From contig NZ_JONR01000045.1 of assembly GCF_000711955.1 (NCBI RefSeq), forward strand, positions 1-36,442: 36,442 nt of DNA, written 5' to 3'. Positions 25,006 through 32,536 of this stretch are shown here, piece after piece. The notes beneath the pieces were generated by a model that saw nothing but the letters and a program-made list of their open reading frames with translations, did not search any database and was not told the origin of the DNA. Both the position numbers and the translations under genes were made by a program. This DNA comes from Nevskia soli DSM 19509 (GTDB lineage Bacteria > Pseudomonadota > Gammaproteobacteria > Nevskiales > Nevskiaceae). The number at the start of each line of letters is the position of its first letter. The first letter of the stretch is position 1.

Positions 25006-25032
25006 CCCGGATTTCACTTCGTTTCATCCGGG
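25006..25032 (-). terminator. Hairpin at the end of the 25024-25419 gene
   Basis: Inverted repeat CCCGGAT (25006-25012) and ATCCGGG (25026-25032) overlaps the stop codon of the minus-strand gene. There is no T-run, so the terminator role is uncertain. Confidence 0.35.
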
Positions 25033-25419
25033 CCGCGCCTGCTGCAGCATCGCCCCCATCTTCTGGTGAATCAGATTGATGGCCTTGAGCGGGCGCAGCA
25101 TGACCTTGAAGTCCACGATCTTCCCCTCGGCATCCCAGGTGATCATGTCGACGCCATTCACACTGATGCCGTCGATCTCGACCACGAATTCCAGAACCGC
25201 GTCGTTGCCAGCGATGATCTCACGAACATACCGGAACGATTCGTTGAAGAAGACGCCGAGCGCCGCGGCCAGATACAGGCGCGTGGCCGCCTTCCCGACC
25301 TGGGGCGTATGCACGACCGGAGAATGGAACACGACGTTATCGGCCAGGAGCGTGTTCAATCCGGCGACATCCCTGGTCTTCACCACGCGATGCCAATCCG
25401 CAATTGTGTTTATCGTCAT
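25024..25419 (-). CDS. SnoaL-like NTF2-fold protein
   Basis: 131 residues from ATG 25419, with AGGAG seven bases upstream; the frame is open to 25530 but that head is non-coding in style. MTINTIADWHRVVKTRDVAGLNTLLADNVVFHSPVV, RLYLAAALGVFFNESFRYVREIIAGNDAVLEFVVEIDGISVNGVDMITWDAEGKIVDFKVMLRPLKA is a textbook SnoaL-like polyketide-cyclase/hydrolase pattern. Small-ligand binding or catalysis is likely; substrate unknown. It lies 124 bp downstream of the retron reverse transcriptase on the same strand, but the family is not a known retron effector. Confidence 0.8.
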   Translation of the reverse strand: MTINTIADWHRVVKTRDVAGLNTLLADNVVFHSPVVHTPQVGKAATRLYLAAALGVFFNESFRYVREIIAGNDAVLEFVVEIDGISVNGVDMITWDAEGKIVDFKVMLRPLKAINLIHQKMGAMLQQARPG

Positions 25420-25543
25420 CACGACACTCCTGAATTCATCTATGAGTAGGCTGCATCGACGATAACAGGGAATTGTCGTTCCCGGCCACCGGGCGCGCCG
25501 ATGCGGCAGGAACTCGCGGTCACGAAGCAAACGCTCATCCCGT

Positions 25544-26890
25544 CTATCCCGCGCCGGCTTGCCACTCTACGCGTTCCAGAAGCGCCTGGAGTTTGGCCCC
25601 ACGCCGCTGGTTCAGGTTCTTCAAATGATTGACCCGTCCCAGGAGATGCGCTTGGAAGTCGCGATGCCCCTCTCTGTTCTGCGAATCCGGATCGAAGCGC
25701 AGGCAGTTGTACAAGGTTGCTTTCAGGCGATCATACTCATTGCGCTGCATGTTGACTCTTTCGTTTACCACGATGCCGGTCAAGATCTGACGGTCGCTTT
25801 TGTGCATGGCGCGCGTCTTTCGAAAATTCACCTCGAACCCCTCCGCCAGTGCGATAGCGGCGATGGTCGTGCTGAGATCCCCGATTTTGCGGCGCACCCC
25901 TTCATTGCCTGAGAACGCAAGATCGTCCGCGTAACGCGTGTAATCGGCATTCACCTTGCTGGCCAGCGCGGCCAGCCGGAAATCGAGATGCAACGCGCAT
26001 AAGTTGGCCAGTGCGGGGGAGGTCGGCGCTCCCTGTGGGAGATGGCGCTCGTTGAGTTTCTTGCACTCGGGCCAGGGCAATACAAATCCGGGATCGGCGC
26101 CGGGAATCTTCAGGGCGACGCGAGCAGGCAGACGATTGGTGCACAACCCTGCCAGATATTTGGCGGTTTCTTCCGGATAGCCGAGGGTTTTGAAGAGGGC
26201 ATTGATGCGTGCGAACGGTATGCTGCCGAAGAAATTGTGCAAATCCATGCGCAACACGACGAGTTTTCCTACGTGTGGCGCGACATAGGTCAGGCAGGAG
26301 CGGCCGCGACGAAAGCCATGCGCCGCCTCGTGCGTGGGGATGAGATCGAGAATTTCGCGCAGGATCCTGGTCTGGATCGCGGACAACCTGGGCTTGGGAC
26401 TCTCGATCAGGCGGTAGTCACCGTGCCGCTTGGGTATCCATTTGTAGTGATAGTGGCAAAGGGCTCCGTCGGATGAGCCGATCATGCCGCGCAGGTCTGC
26501 ATACCACTCCAGTTCGGGAATGGTGATGCCTAGCCACGCGGCCAGGTCTGCCGACGTGGGGAGTTCAGGAAGGACACATCGGGCCAATGCGCCGGGGCGC
26601 GGCCCCATGGACGGCACGCCGAAAAAATAGCGGCGGATGCGGAGTTTTCCGGCAGCCTTCCAGGCCTTGCAATAACCGGGATCGGTCTGGATGAAGCCGA
26701 TCAGTTCCCCACGCTGGGCGTGAGCAAGCGCTGCACCGAATCGCTTGAATACCCTCCTGGCGAATGGCCGTATCCAGCGATGTTTCCGGCCAAGCGCTTC
26801 CGCTGCCCTCGCGGCTAGATCGTCAACGCTTGAAGGTCCGGCAAGCAAGGCGTCGGCAAGCCCTTCCGCGACTTGATCCCGAGGCGTCAT
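25544..26890 (-). CDS. Retron reverse transcriptase
   Basis: 448 residues from ATG 26890. Starts further upstream (frame open to 27013) would run across the candidate msr-msd RNA, so I reject them. N-terminal 135 residues are an extension (for example AWLGITIPELEWYADLRG 118-135). The RT core has RLIESPKPRLSAIQ (160-173), motif A VVLRMDLHNFFGSI (Asp216), LPQGAPTSPALANL (284-297), catalytic YADD 320-323 in YTRYADDLAFSG, and LTGIVVN (370-376), which fits retron motif Y (V/I-TG). By memory the sequence resembles myxobacterial retron RTs such as Mx162. The enzyme would make a branched msDNA from the RNA encoded just upstream. No nuclease, TIR, ATPase or toxin domain is attached, and none is adjacent. 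G+C is lower than in neighbours. Confidence 0.9.
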   Translation of the reverse strand: MTPRDQVAEGLADALLAGPSSVDDLAARAAEALGRKHRWIRPFARRVFKRFGAALAHAQRGELIGFIQTDPGYCKAWKAAGKLRIRRYFFGVPSMGPRPGALARCVLPELPTSADLAAWLGITIPELEWYADLRGMIGSSDGALCHYHYKWIPKRHGDYRLIESPKPRLSAIQTRILREILDLIPTHEAAHGFRRGRSCLTYVAPHVGKLVVLRMDLHNFFGSIPFARINALFKTLGYPEETAKYLAGLCTNRLPARVALKIPGADPGFVLPWPECKKLNERHLPQGAPTSPALANLCALHLDFRLAALASKVNADYTRYADDLAFSGNEGVRRKIGDLSTTIAAIALAEGFEVNFRKTRAMHKSDRQILTGIVVNERVNMQRNEYDRLKATLYNCLRFDPDSQNREGHRDFQAHLLGRVNHLKNLNQRRGAKLQALLERVEWQAGAG

Positions 26891-26923
26891 AGGCTTATCG
26901 AAATCCGACCATGGAAAGCAGCG

Positions 26924-27081
26924 AGATTCTCCAACCAGTCGCGTTGTCCACGAGCCGCACTGCACCTCGTGCAGACCCGCTCGTGGGACGATTTTGCCAC
27001 CATCAGGAACCAACCCCGGGGTAACCCCGGAGAGGCAAGAAGTCTACGTACAGAGGACTTGCCTGCCAGCTTGAAGAATCC
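26924..27081 (-). ncRNA. Candidate retron msr-msd RNA
   Basis: On the minus strand, a1 GGATTCTTCAA (27081-27071) pairs with a2 TTGGAGAATCT (26934-26924) over 11 positions: nine Watson-Crick pairs and two G-U. Between them are three hairpins: AGGCAAG/CTTGCCT (27064-27033), CCGGGG-TTA-CCCCGG (27030-27016), and a longer branched stem, CCACGAGC/GCTCGTGG with inner CTGCAC/GTGCAG (26989-26946). An AAGC follows a1, so the G at 27070 fits a branching guanosine. The order a1, two short msr hairpins, msd hairpin, a2, then the RT gene 34 bp later, is the retron layout. The msd stem is short (about 44 nt), so msDNA would be small. Confidence 0.75.
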
Positions 27082-27093
27082 GCCGCCGAAAAA

Positions 27094-27122
27094 AGAGTAG
27101 ATATTGACGGACGGGAAGTCAA
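27094..27122 (-). promoter_or_regulatory. Sigma70-like promoter of the retron RNA/RT transcript
   Basis: TTGACT (27122-27117, five of six bases of the -35 consensus) and TACTCT (27099-27094, three of six of -10) are separated by exactly 17 bp. Transcription would start about 27087, six bases before a1, as expected for retrons. Confidence 0.55.
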
Positions 27123-27258
27123 AGAAGGGCGTGAGGGACTCAATCGGGTCAGGCATTCATGCCCGCAATGTGACACTTCATACCTTCCCTGACTCCATCG
27201 TCAAGCTCGGTACTCCGGAGTTTTCTCTGTCCGAAGTCGCGGCTTGGCTCTCTCGGGC
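27123..27258. other. Short gap before the quinone oxidoreductase gene
   Basis: No gene seen. It separates the retron promoter from the 3' end of the minus-strand oxidoreductase gene and contains GGCATTCATGCC (27152-27163), a small imperfect hairpin. It marks the right edge of the lower-G+C patch. Confidence 0.3.
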
Positions 27259-28275
27259 TCAGGGCACCAACACCACCTTCCCGATATTCTTGCGCGCCTC
27301 GATGTAGCTGTGCGCTTCACCCACCTGCGCCAGCGGAAAGGTCTTGTCCACGTGCGGCCGCACCCAGCCTTCGGCGACGCCGCGCAGCAGGGTTTCCATC
27401 CACGGCCGGATCTTGCCGTTCTCGTGCCACATATGGCCCAGGTTGACGCCGAATACCGAGCGGTTGTCGTTCATCAGGCCGACCGGGTTGAACAGCGGCA
27501 GGCTCAGCGCCAGCTTGAGGAAGGCCAGCGGACGGATCAGGCCCGATTCGGAGGCGGTGGAGATGCCGAACATGCCGAGGCGTCCGGTGTGGCGCAGGGC
27601 CTTGTAGCTTTTCTTCCAGTGGGCGCCGCCGAGCGGATCGAGGATCAGTTCGACACCGCGGCCTTCGGTGAGCCGGTCCAGCTCCGGGCTCCAGTCGGCG
27701 CCGCGGTAGTCGATGGGGTAATGCAGGCCGCGTTCCCGCAGGAAATCGTGCTTGCTTGTGCTGGCGGTGCCGTAAAGTTTGGCGCCGATGTGACGGCCGA
27801 GGTCGATGGCGGCGAGGCCGACGCCGCTGCCGGCGTTGTGGATCAGCACCGACTCGTCCTTCGACAGCGAGCCGACCACCACCATCAATTGCCAGGCGGT
27901 GAGGTAGTTCACCGGAATGGCGGCGGCTTGTTCATGTGTGAGCGCGGCCGGCTTGTTGAACACCTGCGGCAACGGCACCACCACGGTGTCGGAATAGCCG
28001 CCGAAGCGGGTCAGGGCGAACACTTCGCGGCCCTGCCAGTCCTCGGCGACGCCGGGCCCTGCGGCGTCGACCACGCCGGAGACTTCATAGCCCACCACGC
28101 AAGGCAGCTTGGGCGCATCGGGATACAGGCCCTTGCGCGCCAGGATGTCGGCGAAGTTGATGCCGCTGGCGCGGACGCGGATGCGCACTTCGCCCGCCTG
28201 CGGCTGCGGGTCGGCGGACTCGCGCAGTTGCAGCTTTTCCGGGCCGCCGTGGCCGGTGATGTAGATCTGTCGCAT
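27259..28275 (-). CDS. MDR-family NADPH:quinone oxidoreductase (VAT1-like)
   Basis: 338 residues from ATG 28275, preceded by GGGGGCAGG; the longer frame starts in intergenic DNA. N-terminal MRQIYITGHGGPEKLQLRESADPQPQAGEVRIRVRASGINFADILARKGLYPDAPKLPCVVGYEVSG is typical of zinc-free quinone reductases. VLIHNAGSGVGLAAIDLGRHIGAKLYGTAST is the NADPH-binding Rossmann turn. DPLGGAHWKKSYKAL and the end KTFPLAQVGEAHSYIEARKNIGKVVLVP fit the VAT1-like branch. It reduces quinones or enones with NADPH. It ends 137 bp from the retron promoter. Confidence 0.88.
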   Translation of the reverse strand: MRQIYITGHGGPEKLQLRESADPQPQAGEVRIRVRASGINFADILARKGLYPDAPKLPCVVGYEVSGVVDAAGPGVAEDWQGREVFALTRFGGYSDTVVVPLPQVFNKPAALTHEQAAAIPVNYLTAWQLMVVVGSLSKDESVLIHNAGSGVGLAAIDLGRHIGAKLYGTASTSKHDFLRERGLHYPIDYRGADWSPELDRLTEGRGVELILDPLGGAHWKKSYKALRHTGRLGMFGISTASESGLIRPLAFLKLALSLPLFNPVGLMNDNRSVFGVNLGHMWHENGKIRPWMETLLRGVAEGWVRPHVDKTFPLAQVGEAHSYIEARKNIGKVVLVP

Positions 28276-28350
28276 TGCCTGCCCCCGCCCCATTGCCGCG
28301 ATCGGCGGGGCCAAGTTACCCGAGCGGGGCAGTGACCGCCAGCGGCCGCT

Positions 28351-29379
28351 TCAGCCCGGCGGCTTGTCCGTCGGCGGCGGCGATGCCTCGGCGGGAACGG
28401 CGGCATCGTGGGCCGCGTCGGTGCCGGGGGAAGGCGCATCGGGGGCTGGAGCCGGGGCCGGCGGTTCACCGGCAGCCGTGGGGGCCGCGGCGGGAAGAGC
28501 TGGCGACTCGGTTGGCGCGGTCTGCGGCGGCGGTGCGGCCTGGGCAGCCGCGTCTCCATCGTCGTTGTCGATCCCCTGGGACTCGGCAGGCGGCGGCAGC
28601 GGCTCTTCCTGCGGCGCATCGCGCGTGCCGTAGCCCATCTGCCCCAGGATCCAGGCGACGCGCGTCTGCACGTAGGCGCCGGGCGCGCGCACGCTCCAGT
28701 GGCGCGGATTCGGCAGCACCGCGGCCAGGCGCGCCGCTTCTTCCGCCGTGAGCGCGGAGGCGGGCTTGCCGAAGTAGTTGCGCGCCGCGGCTTCCACGCC
28801 GTAGATGCCGGGGCCGAATTCGGCGATGTTGAGGTACATCTCGAGGATGCGGTCCTTGCCCCAGATCTTTTCGATCAGCACGGTCAGGCCGGCCTCGATG
28901 CCCTTGCGCACGTAGCCGCCCGGCCACAGGAACAGGTTCTTGGCGGTCTGCTGGCTGATGGTGGAGGCGCCGCGGCGGTGATGCCGCGGATCCTGGTTGT
29001 ATTGCTGCGCCTTGTGGATGGCGTCGAGGTCGAAGCCCTGGTGGGTCCAGAACTTCTGGTCCTCCGCCGCCACCACGGCGCGGCGCGCGGTGTCGGCGAT
29101 GTTGGCCGAGGGCACCCACAGGTACTGCACCGGCTTGGTCGGGCTTTGCAGCATGTAGGAACTGATCGGCGGCGGCAGCCAGCGCAGGGCGACGATGGCC
29201 GCCAGCACCAGGACGATGCAGGCCAGCAGCAGGCCGAAGATCCAGGACAGGACCGAGGGGCCCCGCGACGGCGGGGCGATTGGCCCGGGGGGCGGCGGCC
29301 GGCCGACGCGATGCGCCGGATCGACACGCAGGGTCTGCGTGCTGGCCGGTTCCAGGGTCGGTTCGATGCGGGGGCTCAT
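28351..29379 (-). CDS. mtgA: Monofunctional biosynthetic peptidoglycan transglycosylase, long Pro-rich tail
   Basis: 342 residues from ATG 29379. A cytoplasmic Pro-rich head (1-40), TM helix (about 43-66), then a GT51 domain: catalytic Glu106 in AAEDQKFWTHQGFDLDAI, GASTISQQTAKNLFLWPG, KDRILEMYLNIAEFGPGIYGVEAAARNYFG. It polymerises lipid II into glycan chains at the periplasmic face. MtgA is usually about 230-250 residues; here about 90 extra residues of Pro/Ala/Glu low-complexity follow the domain. A GTG at 29436 is an alternative start. It follows the LLM gene by 97 bp on the same strand. Confidence 0.9.
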   Translation of the reverse strand: MSPRIEPTLEPASTQTLRVDPAHRVGRPPPPGPIAPPSRGPSVLSWIFGLLLACIVLVLAAIVALRWLPPPISSYMLQSPTKPVQYLWVPSANIADTARRAVVAAEDQKFWTHQGFDLDAIHKAQQYNQDPRHHRRGASTISQQTAKNLFLWPGGYVRKGIEAGLTVLIEKIWGKDRILEMYLNIAEFGPGIYGVEAAARNYFGKPASALTAEEAARLAAVLPNPRHWSVRAPGAYVQTRVAWILGQMGYGTRDAPQEEPLPPPAESQGIDNDDGDAAAQAAPPPQTAPTESPALPAAAPTAAGEPPAPAPAPDAPSPGTDAAHDAAVPAEASPPPTDKPPG

Positions 29380-29475
29380 GCGGGCAATGCTTTCATCTTT
29401 TTCTTTCGGCGCATATAGGGGACCCGGCTTTTCCACCCAAGGTTCCCGCCCAGCCCGGCCGCGCGGCGTTCCCCG

Positions 29476-30489
29476 CTATGCCGGTCCCGCCGCGGCGTCG
29501 AGGCCGAAAGCCGCCGCCAGCAGCTCATAGGAGCGCAGGCGCTCGGCGTGGCCGTGCACATTGGTCACCACCATCACCTCGTCGGCACCCGTATCGTGCG
29601 CCTTGGCCTCGATCTGGGCGCGCACCGAGTCCGGCGTGCCGACGATGGTCATGTCGCGGAAATGCCGTACGGCTTCGCGTTCGCCCTCGGTGTAGGGATA
29701 GGCCAGCGCCTCCTCCGGACTGGGCAGGGGCAGGAACTCGCCGCGGTTGATGCGCAGGCGCGCCAGCTCCATGGTCAGGGCCAGGTGCTGCGCCTGTTCC
29801 TCGGTCTCGGCGCAGACCACGGCGACGCCGAGGATGGCATGCGGCCTGGCGAACTGCGCCGAAGGCGTGAAGCTCTGCCGGTAGGCGGCGAAGGCCGGCC
29901 CGGCCGGGGTGGGGCTGAAATGGCTGGCGAAGCTGTAACCCATGCCGGCGCTGCCGGCCATGCGGGCGCTGGCGCCGCTGGAGCCGAGCAGCCAGATCGG
30001 CGGCAGGGTCACGCCCTCCGGCATCACCCGCACGCGGCGGAACGGATGCCCGGACGGAAGCTCGCCCTTGGACAGGGCCAGCATTTCCGACAGGTGGGAG
30101 GGGAACTGCTCGCCGTCGAAGGCACGCAGGGCGCGGCTGGCGGCGGGCTCCGAGCCCGGCGCGCGGCCCAGGCCCAGGTTGATGCGGCCGGGATGCAGGG
30201 CTTCCAGGGTGTGGAAGGCCTCGGCGATGCGCAGCGGCGCGTGGTTGGGCAGCATGATGCCGCCGGAGCCGACGTGGATGCGCCGCGTGGCGGCCGCGAC
30301 ATGGGCAATGAGGATTTCCGGCGCGGAACTGGCCACGCTGGCCATGCTGTGGTGCTCTGCGAACCAGTAGCGGGCGTAGCCGAGGCGATCGGCCAGCTGC
30401 GCCAGGTCCACGGTACGGCGCGCCGCTTCGGCGGGAGTGGTGCCGGTCGGCACCGGCGCAAGATCGAGTACCGACAGGGGGATGTTCAT
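29476..30489 (-). CDS. LLM-class flavin-dependent oxidoreductase (MsnO8-like)
   Basis: 337 residues. MNIPLSVLDLAPVPTGTTPAEAARRTVDLAQLADRLGYARYWFAEHHSM is the standard opening of luciferase-like monooxygenases of the MsnO8 group, followed by RRIHVGSGGIMLPNHAPLRIAEAFHTLEALHPGRINLGLGRAPG (flavin and substrate channel residues). It uses reduced flavin and O2; substrate unknown. ATG 30489 is the natural start as the motif begins there. It precedes mtgA on the same strand by 97 bp, though a functional link is not obvious. Confidence 0.9.
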   Translation of the reverse strand: MNIPLSVLDLAPVPTGTTPAEAARRTVDLAQLADRLGYARYWFAEHHSMASVASSAPEILIAHVAAATRRIHVGSGGIMLPNHAPLRIAEAFHTLEALHPGRINLGLGRAPGSEPAASRALRAFDGEQFPSHLSEMLALSKGELPSGHPFRRVRVMPEGVTLPPIWLLGSSGASARMAGSAGMGYSFASHFSPTPAGPAFAAYRQSFTPSAQFARPHAILGVAVVCAETEEQAQHLALTMELARLRINRGEFLPLPSPEEALAYPYTEGEREAVRHFRDMTIVGTPDSVRAQIEAKAHDTGADEVMVVTNVHGHAERLRSYELLAAAFGLDAAAGPA

Positions 30490-30580
30490 AAGCTCCCGCT
30501 ATGTGGGCAAAACCCGGGGATTCAACACGCACGCCGGGGCGGCGCGCTAAGATTTGCCCTCGATACCCGCCGCTTCAGTC

Positions 30581-30754
30581 ATGCCGGACAGCCCCGACAC
30601 CCTGCCGCCCAAGCCGCAGCCGCCCCAGAATTACGACTGCTGCGGTGGCGGCTGCGCCGATTGCGAATTGCGCATTTACCAGCGCGAACTGTTGCGCTGG
30701 AAAAAGATGGAAGCGGCACTGTTGGCCGGCGGCGGCAGCAAGCTGCTGCCCTGA
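30581..30754 (+). CDS. Second oxidoreductase-like domain protein (PF09791 type)
   Basis: 57 residues from ATG 30581 (TTG 30554 less likely). LPPKPQPPQNYDCCGGGCADCELRIYQRELLRWKKME has the same plan as the protein at 20456-20650: Pro-rich lead, CCxxxCxxC, then a basic/aromatic helix ending RW. It differs enough to be a paralogue rather than a recent duplicate. Role unknown; metal binding is an inference from the Cys pattern. It is divergent from the LLM gene. Confidence 0.75.
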   Translation: MPDSPDTLPPKPQPPQNYDCCGGGCADCELRIYQRELLRWKKMEAALLAGGGSKLLP

Positions 30755-30768
30755 AACAAACGCGCCGC

Positions 30769-31215
30769 TCAGCGCTTGCCGCCGAAGTGCCGGGTCAGGT
30801 TGCTCAGCGCCAGGCGCGATTCCGCCTGTACCTTGCGCCACATGAACAGTGCGTTGACGATGCGCAGGTGCAGCGGCTTGACGTGGTAGCGCAGGGTACG
30901 GGTGAAGTTCATGCCGGTGTTGCGCCCTTCGAAGCGGTACAGCAGGTGCACGGTGCTGCCGTCGTCCATCACCGCGCTGGCGGCCCAGCGCACGCCGGGC
31001 TCGGCCTCTTCCACCGTCCAGCGCAGGTGGCGCTTGATGCCGGCGGAGAGGATGTCCTCCTCGAAACGGGCCCCGGCGGCGAGGGATTCGGCGGCGTGCT
31101 CCTGCGCCCCCAGCGAGGCCGGGTGCCATTCCTTCCAGCGCGCCGGGCGGGTGACGTAGTCGTACACCGCCAGGGTCGGGGCGAGGATGAATTGTTCGAG
31201 CTGGATCGTGGTCAT
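30769..31215 (-). CDS. SRPBCC-family (START/polyketide cyclase-like) protein
   Basis: 148 residues, ATG 31215. MTTIQLEQFILAPTLAVYDYVTRPARWKEWHPASLGAQ is the N-terminal strand-helix of the SRPBCC fold (a hydrophobic-ligand-binding beta-grip). GVRWAASAVMDDGSTVHLLYRFEGRNTGMNFTRTL continues the sheet. Typically cytosolic; ligand unknown. It converges with the Cys-rich small protein and ends 15 bp from its stop. It is divergent from the chagasin-like gene. Confidence 0.8.
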   Translation of the reverse strand: MTTIQLEQFILAPTLAVYDYVTRPARWKEWHPASLGAQEHAAESLAAGARFEEDILSAGIKRHLRWTVEEAEPGVRWAASAVMDDGSTVHLLYRFEGRNTGMNFTRTLRYHVKPLHLRIVNALFMWRKVQAESRLALSNLTRHFGGKR

Positions 31216-31365
31216 CGTCGTACAGGATACAACCTGGGGAGCCTTTGATTAATCCCGCCTCCGCCCGGCCCGATGTGCGCTGCGGCTCAGTATTCCGGCT
31301 GCGGCGCGCCCATGATGCGGCCAACGATGACACTTCGACTCATCGAATCGCCAGGGGGTTCCACC

Positions 31366-31773
31366 ATGATGCGCCTCATTTCCACCATCGCCGTGACCTT
31401 TGCCGCCGCGCTCTGCGCCGGCTGTCCCACACAGTCGCCCGCGCCGACCACGCTCACCGTTACCGAAAAGGATGCCGGCCAGGCGGTGCAACTCGCCGTC
31501 GGCGGCAACCTCGTGGTCAATCTGAACGGCAATGTGAGCACCGGTTACAACTGGGAAGTGCGTGCTGTCGACGCGGCGGTGATCAAGCCCACCGGTTCCA
31601 GCTACAAGCAGAATGATGCACCGCCCGGAATGGTCGGCGTGCCCGGCGTACAGAGCCTGGCTTTCGTGGCGGTGGCATCCGGGCAAACCACGCTGCAGCT
31701 GGCTTATTCACGTCCCTGGGAGAAGGGAGCCGCCCCGGCGCAGACTTTCCAGATTTCGGTGTCGGTCAAGTAA
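31366..31773 (+). CDS. Chagasin-type peptidase inhibitor (I42) lipoprotein
   Basis: 135 residues from ATG 31366, with AGGGGG eight bases upstream. Lipoprotein signal MMRLISTIAVTFAAALCAGC (Cys20). NVSTGYNWEV (56-65) is the chagasin BC-loop motif, MVGVPGVQSLAF the DE loop and YSRPWEKGAAP (RPWE 116-119) the FG loop, the three loops that plug papain-like cysteine proteases. It probably protects the periplasm or outer membrane from cysteine proteases, own or foreign. It follows a GGAGCCTTTGATTAA sequence (31238-31252). Confidence 0.88.
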   Translation: MMRLISTIAVTFAAALCAGCPTQSPAPTTLTVTEKDAGQAVQLAVGGNLVVNLNGNVSTGYNWEVRAVDAAVIKPTGSSYKQNDAPPGMVGVPGVQSLAFVAVASGQTTLQLAYSRPWEKGAAPAQTFQISVSVK

Positions 31774-31796
31774 GCACACCCCGCTGCAACGCCGCC

Positions 31797-32003
31797 TCAG
31801 TAGTGGGGCGGCACTTCGTCGGCGGCGGTGCCGCGAAACACACTGTCAGCCGAGTTGCGGGCACGCTCCAGCAGCTCGCGGCAGGTGGCCTCGAGCTGGT
31901 CTATCTGCTTCTGCTGGCGCGCCACCACCTGGTTGAGCACCTGCAGGGTTTCTTCCAGGTAGGCGAGCTTGGTTTCCAGCTCGATCAGGCGGGGTTCGTC
32001 CAT
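31797..32003 (-). CDS. slyX: SlyX family protein
   Basis: 68 residues. MDEPRLIELETKLAYLEETLQVLNQVVARQQKQIDQLEATCREL is a coiled coil; the ending DEVPPHY with PPHY is the SlyX C-terminal signature. Function unclear in the family. Convergent with the inhibitor gene and divergent from arfB. Confidence 0.9.
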   Translation of the reverse strand: MDEPRLIELETKLAYLEETLQVLNQVVARQQKQIDQLEATCRELLERARNSADSVFRGTAADEVPPHY

Positions 32004-32093
32004 GGCGGCGGCGCGGCGGTAGTCGGGTCGGCATGCAGTGTAGCGGCTGAAGCCTCAGAATAGGCGCAACTCCCCGCCGCGCCGACCGTTGCC

Positions 32094-32507
32094 GTGCTCC
32101 AGATCAACGACAGACTCAGCCTGCCGCTCGAACAGATCGAGCTCAGCGCCATGCGCGCGCAGGGCTCGGGCGGGCAGAACGTCAACAAGACCTCCACCGC
32201 CATCCACCTGCGCTTCGACATCCGTGCTTCTTCGCTGCCGGAGGAATTGAAAGAGCGGCTGCTGCAGCGGGCCGACCAGCGCATCACGCGCGAAGGCGTG
32301 GTGGTGATCAAGGCGCAGCAGCACCGCAGCCAGGAACAGAACCGCGACGATGCGCTGGAGCGGCTGCGCGAGCTGATCGTCGCGGCGAGCATCGTGCCGC
32401 GCAAGCGCCGGGCGACCAAGCCGACGCGCGGCTCGCAGCAGAAGCGGCTGGAAGGCAAGACGCTGCGCGCCCGGACCAAGGCGCTGCGCAGCAAGATCGA
32501 AGACTAG
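32094..32507 (+). CDS. arfB: Alternative ribosome-rescue peptidyl-tRNA hydrolase ArfB
   Basis: 137 residues from GTG 32094. The domain IELSAMRAQGSGGQNVNKTSTAIHLRFDI holds the GGQ (26-28) that hydrolyses peptidyl-tRNA on stalled ribosomes. The C-terminal tail is basic (RKRRATKPTRGSQQKRLEGK, then RTKALRSKIED), as required for entry into the empty mRNA channel. Length matches ArfB (YaeJ) near 140 residues. Cytosolic. No ribosome-binding site is obvious and the start is inferred from homology. Confidence 0.92.
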   Translation: MLQINDRLSLPLEQIELSAMRAQGSGGQNVNKTSTAIHLRFDIRASSLPEELKERLLQRADQRITREGVVVIKAQQHRSQEQNRDDALERLRELIVAASIVPRKRRATKPTRGSQQKRLEGKTLRARTKALRSKIED

Positions 32508-32536
32508 AGGCCCCTCGCCGGCAATCGGCTGGCGGC

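Noticed and set aside
25024..25419. NTF2-like protein as the retron effector
   Set aside because: Same strand and close, but SnoaL-like proteins are not a known effector class and the gap is 124 bp with its own ribosome-binding site. Kept only as a possibility.
25544..26890. RT as part of a diversity-generating retroelement or group II intron
   Set aside because: No template/variable repeat pair or accessory gene seen; motif is QGAPTSP rather than the SQ type of DGR RTs, and there is no maturase/HNH region. The msr-msd layout fits a retron.
29548..31248. 566-residue plus-strand open frame
   Set aside because: Antisense shadow spanning the LLM oxidoreductase, a small gene and the SRPBCC gene; composition (Ala/Gly/His/Arg) is not protein-like.
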